A stretch of DNA of 5,239 nucleotides. It comes from Flavobacteriaceae bacterium (lineage in GTDB: Bacteria > Bacteroidota > Bacteroidia > Flavobacteriales > Flavobacteriaceae). Position numbers and translations under genes: made by a program. The stretch's first letter is position 1; each line of letters begins with the position of its first letter. Location of the stretch: positions 1 to 5,239 of the forward strand of contig DAOVTC010000104.1 of the NCBI GenBank assembly GCA_030633285.1, read 5' to 3'. Below the pieces are notes generated by a model that was not told the origin of the DNA, did not search any database, and saw only the letters and a program-made list of their open reading frames with translations. Positions 1 through 5,239 of the stretch are shown one piece after another.

Positions 1-98
1 CCTTTAAAGGTGTCAGATGTTAATTTTTGAGCATAAATTGAGCTTGTTATTCCTAATAGACAAAGCCATAAGAATAAAATTTTTGTAATATTTTTCAT
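1..98 (-). CDS. N-terminus of an exported protein of unknown function (partial, cut by window edge)
   Basis: Reading the minus strand from the ATG at 98-96 gives 32 codons that remain open to the window edge. The product starts M-K-N-I-T-K, continues with a hydrophobic run (ILFLWLCLLGITSSIY) and then A-Q-K-L-T-S-D-T-F-K. This is a clear Sec signal peptide of about 23 residues with likely cleavage between A and Q, as is typical of Bacteroidota exported proteins. There is no lipobox: the only Cys lies in the middle of the hydrophobic core and is not followed by the usual post-cleavage context. The mature part seen is too short to assign a family; outer-membrane and periplasmic proteins both begin this way. 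The start is supported by the position of the positive n-region directly at the Met, with a GAGGAG 15 bases upstream. Confidence 0.7.
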   Translation of the reverse strand, partial: MKNITKILFLWLCLLGITSSIYAQKLTSDTFK

Positions 99-113
99 TT
101 GATTAGAGTATTT

Positions 114-127
114 CTCCTCATTGAGGA
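114..127 (-). promoter_or_regulatory. Possible ribosome-binding sequence inside a small palindrome
   Basis: On the minus strand GAGGAG (119 to 114) precedes the ATG at 98 with a 15-base spacer, which is longer than normal for a Shine-Dalgarno element. It overlaps an inverted repeat, TCCTCA (115-120) and TGAGGA (122-127) around one base. As RNA this could form only a 4-bp stem with a 5-base loop. It may be a weak ribosome-binding site, an operator half-site pair, or chance. Confidence 0.25.
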
Positions 128-196
128 ATTTAAAGTGCTAACAATTTAAGGATTTTTAAAAAAAATTAGGTCTTTTTATAAAATTTATTTTTGATA

Positions 197-204
197 CAAA
201 TTTA
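197..204 (-). promoter_or_regulatory. Candidate Bacteroidota -7 promoter box for the leftmost gene
   Basis: The minus strand reads TAAATTTG here, an exact match to the TAnnTTTG -7 consensus of Bacteroidota sigma-ABfr promoters. Its orientation suits the exported-protein gene starting at 98 and would give a leader of roughly 90 bases. I do not see a convincing TTG -33 element at the expected distance upstream, so the call is weak. The perfect inverted repeat at 205-227 abuts it and would fill the spacer. Confidence 0.3.
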
Positions 205-227
205 TTTATTTCAAAGCTTGAAATAAA
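205..227. repeat. Perfect 10-bp inverted repeat, possible operator
   Basis: Arms TTTATTTCAA (205-214) and TTGAAATAAA (218-227) are exact reverse complements around the three bases AGC. A 3-base loop is poor for an RNA hairpin but normal for a dimeric repressor site. The repeat sits directly upstream of the promoter-like TAAATTTG on the minus strand (204-197), where a bound protein would cover the -12 to -35 zone. It also overlaps the 5' edge of the degraded plus-strand coding stretch, so it may instead be a coincidence in AT-rich decaying sequence. Confidence 0.4.
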
Positions 228-424
228 AGTGAGTTTCCTCCAAGTGGTAATTTTATAATTCAAGGGCTTGCACAAGGAAATTATAAAATAAAATAGAACG
301 TGATGGTTATAATAATTACGAGTCATCAGAAGCTATTTTGATAGTAGTTGGTACAATTTCAGAAGTTGGATCTATAGAATTGACGATACCTGCCTTAGGT
401 AGAAGTAAATTTAAAAAAATCAAT
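222..424 (+). pseudogene. Frame-shifted relic of a carboxypeptidase regulatory-like domain
   Basis: Two adjacent plus-strand frames together read like the end of a carboxypeptidase regulatory-like or similar beta-sandwich domain. From 231 one frame gives EFPPSGNFIIQGLAQGNYKI and meets TAG at 294-296. A second frame, open from 287, continues with IERDGYNNYESSEAILIVVG and then TISEVGSIELTIPAL. The order G-N-F-x-I-x-G-L-x-x-G-N-Y-K-I, then a D-G-Y, then a closing strand, is what such domains show. Adding one A to the run at 290-293 joins the two frames. A TGA at 219-221 blocks the upstream side, and no start codon or full-length gene is visible. The last frame runs through the following terminator to a stop at 521-523, so the original stop also seems lost. 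Homology is judged by eye from about 60 residues. The alternative is a non-coding transcript ending at the terminator. Confidence 0.5.
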
Positions 425-460
425 AAAAGAGTCCACTTTAGCAATAAAGTGGACTCTTTT
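425..460. terminator. Strong, probably bidirectional intrinsic terminator
   Basis: A perfect 16-bp stem (425-440 pairing with 445-460, core GAGTCCACTTTA) encloses the tetraloop GCAA, which fits the stable GNRA class on the plus strand. The stem ends in TTTT and is followed by TTATTT, a good U-tract for plus-strand transcripts. On the minus strand the stem is followed by TATTG and then a run of seven T. It can therefore end both the degraded plus-strand stretch just before it and the S9 peptidase gene, whose stop codon lies about 110 bases away on the minus strand. The interval 461-570 between the terminator and that stop codon holds no other recognisable feature. Confidence 0.88.
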
Positions 461-570
461 TTATTTAATGAAATGGTATTCAAGTTTTATATCACAATCA
501 AAATCCTCTTATTCAATTTTTAACTTATATGTTTCGCTTCCCTCCTATATCAAGTCCTCAAAATAGTTTA

Positions 571-2691
571 CTATTTATCAAGTTCATGAAATAAAAAACT
601 ATATATAAAAGTACGTTCTTCTAAAATTGAATTAAATTCATTTGCTCCAAAATGCCCTGTTTCATCTTGAGACCAAAGTAAAATAGGATTTTTTTGATTT
701 GGATTACTTTGTAGTTTAGCAGCAAATTTATAAGAATGATATGGAGGAACTCTAGTATCATCACTTCCTGTCACAATTAACATAGATGGGTAATTTACTG
801 ATCTGTCAATATTGTGAAATGGTGAATAAGAGAGTAAATTTTTAAATTCTTTTTCTTTTTTAACTGAGCCAAATTCACTTGTGTTAGTATATGTTGACCC
901 TACAGAAGATTTTTCAAATCTTAGCATATCTAAAACTCCAACATCAATTACTACAGCACCAAATATTTCAGGCTTTTTAATCACTGTAGCAGCAGCAACT
1001 AAACCGCCATGAGAAGTCCCTATTATCGCTATTTTTTTTGGTTTAGTAAGCCCTTCTTCTATCAAATATTCAGCAGCTCTTGTAAAATCAATTATTGTAT
1101 TTTTTTTATTCAAATTTTTTCCATCATCCCACCATTTTTTTCCGTACTCACCTCCACCTCTAACATTTATATAAGCAAAGGCGCCTCCATTTTCAATAAA
1201 ATAAATGATTCCTGGGTTGTATGAAGGCTTTGCTACTACTCCATACCCTCCATAGGTTTTAAGTAAAAATGGAGTATCTCCATTCTTCTTTATCGAATCT
1301 TTGTAAACAATAAACATTGGAACTTTTGTTCCATCACCTGAAATAAACTTTTTTCTAATGAATTTATAGTTTTTAGCATCAAAACCAACTTTTGTTTTCC
1401 CTAAGTATTTAAAAGTATAGTTATCTAAATCTAACTTGCAAGTAACCTTTGGTATAGTATATGAAGACAGCTTGAAAAAAAACACATCTAATTCTTTAAA
1501 ATAGAATAAATTACTAACACTCAACCCTTCAGGTGTAATTATTTCACCTAAAACTTTGGAATCATAATTTGTAATTGAAATTATTGAAGATTTTTCTGAC
1601 TGAAATGAGGTTACAATTTTATCATCCATTATTTCAAAACCTGTTAAGACAGCTCCTGTATATGATGGACTTAAAATTTTCCATTTTTTAGGGTTTGATA
1701 TTGGATAAGAAATAAGAAATTCTATATCTCTAATAGTAGTTAATGCAATTACTGTATCAGATTTATAACTAACAATATCAATGTCATAATTTATATCCTC
1801 ATACATTGGATTAAATTTCAAATCAGTATTTTTTGGATCTAGATAGTAATAGCTAAAGTTTTTACTTAAACGGTTTGATTTTTTAATTATATATAAATCT
1901 TGTTTTGAAGTGCCATATATATTTAAAGTTTCATTTTCGTTTTTAGTATCAAATATTAATTTATCTTCTGATTGTTTGGTAGCAAGCTTGTGGTACATTA
2001 TTTTCGGAAATTTTCTTTTCCCATTTGTTGAATCTCTTGGGTATATTTTATAAAAAAAACCTTGACCAAACCAATAAATTTCTGAAGAAATTGTATTTTT
2101 CAGTGTTTCTTTAAAATAATGTCTTTTTTTTATTTGAACTATTTTAATCTCTTTCCAATCGCTACCATTTCTACTATATTGATATGCAAGAAATCTATTA
2201 TTTTTTGAAGGCTTAAGATTAGTAAAAATTATTTGATCTCTTTTTGAAATTGAATTTGGACCAATTAATTTTTCATAACCACCATAGTTACCTTTAGAAT
2301 AATAAATTGAAGGCGTAGTATTGAGACTTGGATACATTATAGTAAAGTATAACTCTTTATTTTTATTTGGATTTTTAAGACTATCATAATCCATTTTTTT
2401 ATACATAAATTTATCCATTAATCGTCTTGAACTAGTTGAATTATCGAGCTTATTTAGGTATTTTTTAGATATTTTATTTTGTTTATCTACCCAATCTTTT
2501 ACCTCGGTGGTTTCGATTTGCTCTAACCATTGATAGTTATCAATAATTTCGACACCATGATAGGTATTTGAAACTGGTTTTTTAGGTGTTTCAGGAAAGT
2601 TTAATTGAGCTTTTACTATTAACGATGCAAAAATCAAAAAGAATGAAATAATAAGTTTAATATTTTTCATTGATTTAGGGTTTGATGACAT
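571..2691 (-). CDS. Prolyl oligopeptidase family serine peptidase (S9), exported
   Basis: The 706-residue product is a complete member of the S9A prolyl oligopeptidase family (usual length about 700), which cleaves short peptides after proline or related residues. The N-terminal region matches the family opening (YHGVEIIDNYQWLE, 44-57). Residues about 110-430 form the divergent beta-propeller, and 440-706 the alpha/beta-hydrolase domain. Visible elements are oxyanion YGGYG (480-484), RGGGEYG (511-517), nucleophile Ser560 in GTSHGG, Asp645 and Arg647 in DDTRVP, and His680 in TGHFG. Tyr601 probably stands where the classic enzyme has its substrate-stacking Trp. A hydrophobic segment ending K-A-Q (about 28-29) is a signal peptide without a lipobox, so the enzyme should be periplasmic; no C-terminal sorting domain follows the catalytic domain. 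Met8 (ATG at 2670) gives a more typical signal peptide (MKNIK) and may be the true start. The gene follows the BtpA-family gene with an 80-base gap and probably ends at the 425-460 terminator. Confidence 0.93.
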   Translation of the reverse strand: MSSNPKSMKNIKLIISFFLIFASLIVKAQLNFPETPKKPVSNTYHGVEIIDNYQWLEQIETTEVKDWVDKQNKISKKYLNKLDNSTSSRRLMDKFMYKKMDYDSLKNPNKNKELYFTIMYPSLNTTPSIYYSKGNYGGYEKLIGPNSISKRDQIIFTNLKPSKNNRFLAYQYSRNGSDWKEIKIVQIKKRHYFKETLKNTISSEIYWFGQGFFYKIYPRDSTNGKRKFPKIMYHKLATKQSEDKLIFDTKNENETLNIYGTSKQDLYIIKKSNRLSKNFSYYYLDPKNTDLKFNPMYEDINYDIDIVSYKSDTVIALTTIRDIEFLISYPISNPKKWKILSPSYTGAVLTGFEIMDDKIVTSFQSEKSSIISITNYDSKVLGEIITPEGLSVSNLFYFKELDVFFFKLSSYTIPKVTCKLDLDNYTFKYLGKTKVGFDAKNYKFIRKKFISGDGTKVPMFIVYKDSIKKNGDTPFLLKTYGGYGVVAKPSYNPGIIYFIENGGAFAYINVRGGGEYGKKWWDDGKNLNKKNTIIDFTRAAEYLIEEGLTKPKKIAIIGTSHGGLVAAATVIKKPEIFGAVVIDVGVLDMLRFEKSSVGSTYTNTSEFGSVKKEKEFKNLLSYSPFHNIDRSVNYPSMLIVTGSDDTRVPPYHSYKFAAKLQSNPNQKNPILLWSQDETGHFGANEFNSILEERTFIYSFLFHELDK

Positions 2692-2714
2692 AAATTTAAA
2701 ATTAATAATTCGAC

Positions 2715-2744
2715 TTGTTCATGGTTATCATGACTATGAAACAA
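2715..2744 (-). terminator. Imperfect hairpin between the BtpA-family and S9 genes
   Basis: TTGTTCATGGT (2715-2725) pairs with ACTATGAAACAA (2733-2744) with one bulged base and one wobble-type pair, enclosing seven bases. On the minus strand it lies shortly after the stop codon of the BtpA-family gene and before the S9 start, and it is followed by AT-rich sequence without a clean U-run. It could be a weak terminator or an mRNA processing or stability hairpin. The 80-base gap shows no convincing separate promoter for the S9 gene. Confidence 0.3.
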
Positions 2745-2771
2745 CCAATACTTTAAAATGAAACTTACACT

Positions 2772-3578
2772 TTATTTCACCTCATTCACTAAATCCATAA
2801 AACGAACAATTCTTTCATAACTAAGCTTATTTTCCCAGTAGCCATCTTCTTTAAAATAAGAACCAATAATCATTGCATCACAAATAGGTAAATAATTAGC
2901 AACATTTTCTTGAGTTATACCTGAACCAACAATTACAGGAAAGTCTAAATTATCATTTAAGGTTTTTAATTCATCAACAGATGCTGCCATACCTGTATGG
3001 TTTCCTGTTACAATTACACCATCGCTTAAGAAAAATTGTGCAGCTTTAGCTGTATCCAGTAAAGAAATATCTTGGGTAATGGCATGTGAGCTATGTTTCT
3101 TTTTAATATCTGTAAAAATTGCAATGGAATTGGCATCAATCATTTTTCGGTATCTTAATAACTCTCCTGCTTGTGCTTCAATAATACCTTCGTCAGCGGT
3201 ATGAGCAAATACAAACCCTTCTGCACGTATAAAATCAATATTTGATGCTTTAGCAGCGGCAAGTGCTTCTTTATTGGCTCCTGCTAAGATTTGAATACCA
3301 ACCGGTAAATTGGTTTCTTGTTTTATTAAAAAAGCAATTAGAGTCATTAGTGAACTTATTTCATGACCGACCATTCCTTTAAGATAAGGAACATCGTGCA
3401 TATTTTCAATCATTATTGAATCGATTCCTGCTTTTTTATAAATTCTTGCTTCTTTAAGTGCTTCATCTATGATTTTTGATGCATCTAATCTATTCTTTGG
3501 TGTTCCGGGTAATGCTAGAACATGAACCATCCCTATAATTGGTTTCTTATTTTTAAAAATTGACTGAAACTTTTGCAT
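2772..3578 (-). CDS. BtpA/SgcQ family TIM-barrel protein
   Basis: The 268-residue product has the usual length and motif order of the BtpA/SgcQ family: GMVHVLALPG (16-25), IMIENMHDVPY (55-65), FIRAEGF with a following AHTADEG (117-131), DIKKKHSSH (157-165), VTGNHTG (190-196), VIVGSGIT (215-222) and IIGSYFKEDG (237-246). These Gly-rich strand ends fit a TIM barrel, and the late VGSGIT and IIGS loops resemble phosphate-binding loops of ribulose-phosphate-binding barrels. There is no signal peptide, so it is cytoplasmic. The name comes from a cyanobacterial photosystem I biogenesis factor, but the family is widespread in non-photosynthetic bacteria and its biochemical reaction is not settled. 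It is divergent from psuK-psuG across 75 bases, suggesting a role around a phosphorylated sugar or nucleoside; this is inference. The ATG at 3578 is directly preceded by A/T-rich leader without a Shine-Dalgarno sequence. Confidence 0.9.
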   Translation of the reverse strand: MQKFQSIFKNKKPIIGMVHVLALPGTPKNRLDASKIIDEALKEARIYKKAGIDSIMIENMHDVPYLKGMVGHEISSLMTLIAFLIKQETNLPVGIQILAGANKEALAAAKASNIDFIRAEGFVFAHTADEGIIEAQAGELLRYRKMIDANSIAIFTDIKKKHSSHAITQDISLLDTAKAAQFFLSDGVIVTGNHTGMAASVDELKTLNDNLDFPVIVGSGITQENVANYLPICDAMIIGSYFKEDGYWENKLSYERIVRFMDLVNEVK

Positions 3579-3653
3579 ACGATTATAATTATATCATGTA
3601 AATTTACCTAAATTATTATTTAATCAGATTTTTTATATAATTATTAATAAAAA
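3579..3653. promoter_or_regulatory. Divergent promoter region between the BtpA-family gene and psuK
   Basis: These 75 bases separate two divergent start codons and must hold both promoters. Visible candidates are a perfect 10-bp palindrome GTAAATTTAC (3598-3607), which on the minus strand includes TAAATTTA, one base from the Bacteroidota -7 consensus TAnnTTTG. A second pair is the inverted repeat ATAATTATAT (3585-3594) and ATATAATTAT (3635-3644), spaced 50 bases centre to centre. A TATAAT-like stretch lies near 3635-3640 on the plus strand but without a partner element at proper spacing. Shared regulation of the two transcripts is plausible; the extreme AT content makes chance repeats likely. 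Confidence 0.5.
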
Positions 3654-4574
3654 ATGTCAACTAAACCAAAAATTACAGTAATAGGTGCTTCAAATATTGA
3701 CTTATTAGCTTACCCAAAAGAAGAACTGATCTTTAAAGATTCTAATACAGGTTTTTTAGAAATTATTTTTGGAGGTGTAGGCAGAAATATTGCAGAAAAT
3801 TTATCCCTTCTAGGATTTAAGGTCGAATTTCTTAGTGTTTTTGGTCAGGATGATTTTGCAAAAAGAATTATTGAATCATGCAAAGTATTAGATATTTCCA
3901 CTAAACATTGTCACATTAATAAAAATAGCTCATCATCTGTTTTTATGGCAATTATGGATCATCAAAATGATCTGGCAATAGGTCTTGATGCTATGGGCAT
4001 CTATAATCAAATTCCGGATTCGTTTATCATGAATAATCTAGATGTTATCCGCAAAAATGATTATTGTGTACTAGAAACCAATATGCCAAAGAGAATTTTA
4101 GAACTAGTTACAAATAAACTGTCGGGAGTTCATTTTGCTTTGGATGCTGTTTCCGGAAAAAAGGCATTAAAAGCCAAATCAATTTTAGATAAATTAACGA
4201 TTTTAAAATGTAATTTATTGGAGGCCGAATTACTTAGTAATATAAAAGTTAAAAATGAAAAGGATTACGAAAACCTCATATCACATTTCATTGATATAGG
4301 TGTAAAAAAGGTATTTATTACTTTGGGTAAAAATGGTATTGTATTTGGTGATTCTAAAGGATTTTATAAAATGGATATCAATTATTTAACGCCTATAAAT
4401 ACAACAGGTGCCGGAGATTCATTTATGGCCGGCTTGCTTTATGGTGAAATCCAAAAATTTGATATCCATAAAATGGTGAAATTTGCTAATGCTTGTGCCC
4501 AAATGACTGTTCAACATAAAAATACTGTTCATCCCAAAATTAGTGAAAAACTCATCCTAAAAAATATTTCATGA
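3654..4574 (+). CDS. psuK: PfkB-family carbohydrate kinase, probable pseudouridine kinase
   Basis: The 306-residue product is a full-length PfkB (ribokinase-like) kinase. It starts with the family strand KITVIGASNIDLLAYP and carries PfkB signature 1 as GGVGRNIAENLSLLG (40-54). It also has the metal-site NxxE motif (Asn187, Glu190) and signature 2 NTTGAGDSFMAG (249-260) with catalytic base Asp255. The GGVGRNIA form and the following FLSVFGQDDF resemble pseudouridine kinase. Assignment to pseudouridine rather than another nucleoside or sugar rests mainly on the overlapping psuG gene. The reaction would be ATP-dependent phosphorylation of pseudouridine to pseudouridine 5'-phosphate in the cytoplasm, feeding PsuG. 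The ATG at 3654 follows an A-rich stretch with no Shine-Dalgarno sequence, as is common in this group. Its TGA stop overlaps the next start. Confidence 0.88.
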   Translation: MSTKPKITVIGASNIDLLAYPKEELIFKDSNTGFLEIIFGGVGRNIAENLSLLGFKVEFLSVFGQDDFAKRIIESCKVLDISTKHCHINKNSSSSVFMAIMDHQNDLAIGLDAMGIYNQIPDSFIMNNLDVIRKNDYCVLETNMPKRILELVTNKLSGVHFALDAVSGKKALKAKSILDKLTILKCNLLEAELLSNIKVKNEKDYENLISHFIDIGVKKVFITLGKNGIVFGDSKGFYKMDINYLTPINTTGAGDSFMAGLLYGEIQKFDIHKMVKFANACAQMTVQHKNTVHPKISEKLILKNIS

Positions 4575-5239
4575 TAGAAAATTACTTAGATATTAATCCT
4601 GAAATTGGAGATGCTTTAAAACAAAAATTACCAATAGTAGCACTTGAATCTACGATTATTTCTCATGGAATGCCATATCCACAAAATAAGGAAACAGCCT
4701 TACACGTAGAACAAATTGTTAAAGATAATGGTGCAATTCCTGCAACTATTGCAATTATTAGTGGCAAAATTAAAATAGGATTAAACAATGATGAAATTGA
4801 CTATTTGGCAAAATCTGGAAATAAAATTGTAAAGGCAAGTCGTAGAGACATTCCATATTTATTGGCTCAAAAGATAGATGGAGCTACAACTGTTGCATCT
4901 ACAATGATTGCTGCAGAAATGGCTGGAATTCGTGTTTTTGCAACTGGAGGAATTGGTGGAGTTCATAGAGGAGCATCACAATCGTTTGATATTTCAGCTG
5001 ACTTGCAAGAATTAAGCAATACCAGTGTTGCTGTTGTTTGTGCAGGTATAAAAGCAATACTCGATTTGGGCCTAACGCTTGAATATCTAGAAACCTTTGG
5101 AGTTCCTGTACTCGGGTTTAAAACTAAAGAATTGCCAGCATTTTATACCCAAAAAAGCGGATTTCAAGTGAATTTTGAAATGAATGACACTACAGAAATA
5201 GCAAAACTCTTAAAAATTAAGTGGGATCTTGATCTTAAA
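4571..5239 (+). CDS. psuG: Pseudouridine-5'-phosphate glycosidase (partial, cut by window edge)
   Basis: The first 223 residues (of about 300 expected) are open to the window edge and closely match PsuG. This enzyme reversibly cleaves the C-C bond of pseudouridine 5'-phosphate to uracil and ribose 5-phosphate. Blocks include VALESTIISHGMPYPQN (23-39), PATIAIISGKIKIGL (57-71), KASRRDIP (88-95), GATTVASTMI (104-113), FATGGIGGVHRGA (123-135), FDISADLQEL (139-148) and CAGIKAILDLG (158-168). Against the E. coli enzyme as I recall it, the catalytic residues fall at a constant offset of five: Glu26 (E31), Lys88 (K93), His132 (H137), metal-binding Asp144 (D149) and Schiff-base Lys161 (K166). All are intact. 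The start codon overlaps the psuK stop as ATGA, so translation is probably coupled and both genes share the promoter upstream of psuK. Only the C-terminal part is missing, through the edge and not by damage. Confidence 0.96.
   Translation, partial: MIENYLDINPEIGDALKQKLPIVALESTIISHGMPYPQNKETALHVEQIVKDNGAIPATIAIISGKIKIGLNNDEIDYLAKSGNKIVKASRRDIPYLLAQKIDGATTVASTMIAAEMAGIRVFATGGIGGVHRGASQSFDISADLQELSNTSVAVVCAGIKAILDLGLTLEYLETFGVPVLGFKTKELPAFYTQKSGFQVNFEMNDTTEIAKLLKIKWDLDLK

Noticed and set aside
250..289. Inverted repeat with 11-bp AT arms (250-260 and 279-289) and CTTG/CAAG repeats in its loop, resembling a recombination site or riboswitch stem
   Set aside because: It falls wholly within the relic coding stretch, where the bases are explained by the codons, and the arms are nearly pure A/T.
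338..523. A 61-codon plus-strand reading frame starting at TTG as a small gene
   Set aside because: It begins in the middle of the beta-sandwich relic and runs straight through the terminator hairpin, so only its first part is former coding sequence.
561..576. Short hairpin AAATAG-TTTA-CTATTT over the S9 stop codon as a terminator
   Set aside because: Only six A/T-rich pairs and no T-run after it on the minus strand; the 425-460 hairpin is far stronger.
1009..1224. A 71-codon plus-strand reading frame inside the S9 gene
   Set aside because: It lies opposite the conserved catalytic domain of a clear peptidase gene and its low-complexity F/S/I-rich product matches nothing; it is a shadow.
2772..3578. 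Photosystem I biogenesis role for the BtpA-family protein
   Set aside because: Nothing photosynthetic is present and the family is common in heterotrophs; the name is only historical here.
3654..4574. Ribokinase or fructokinase identity for the PfkB kinase
   Set aside because: Motifs alone would allow it, but the translationally overlapping psuG gene makes pseudouridine kinase much more likely.

Overview
The window is AT-rich, its genes mostly lack clear Shine-Dalgarno sequences and have A/T-rich leaders, and two proteins begin with short signal peptides ending in the A-Q or K-A-Q style common in Bacteroidota. Together with recognisable protein families this suggests a flavobacterium-like member of the Bacteroidota. 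No taxonomic marker is present, so this is inference.

Layout. Positions 1-98 (minus) hold the first 32 codons of an exported protein that runs off the left edge. About 99-424 has no intact gene. Its plus strand holds what looks like the frame-shifted tail of a carboxypeptidase regulatory-like (beta-sandwich) domain, followed at once by a perfect 16-bp-stem intrinsic terminator (425-460). This stretch also carries a perfect 10+3+10 inverted repeat next to a promoter-like box for the leftmost gene. Positions 571-2691 (minus) encode a complete, probably periplasmic, prolyl oligopeptidase-family serine peptidase (S9). Positions 2772-3578 (minus) encode a BtpA/SgcQ-family TIM-barrel protein. A 75-bp divergent intergenic region separates it from a plus-strand pair: a PfkB-family kinase (psuK-like, 3654-4574) and pseudouridine-5'-phosphate glycosidase (psuG, from 4571, cut by the right edge), which overlap by ATGA.

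Functional reading. psuK and psuG form the known two-step route for pseudouridine: phosphorylation to pseudouridine 5'-phosphate, then cleavage of its C-C glycosidic bond to uracil and ribose 5-phosphate. The BtpA-family gene, divergently transcribed from a shared control region, is the least understood member. It may belong to the same pathway, but that rests only on position. The S9 peptidase lies downstream of the BtpA gene on the same strand and has no obvious functional link to the pseudouridine genes. No transporter or regulator is visible; if present they lie beyond the right edge. No RNA genes, insertion sequences or CRISPR arrays were recognised.
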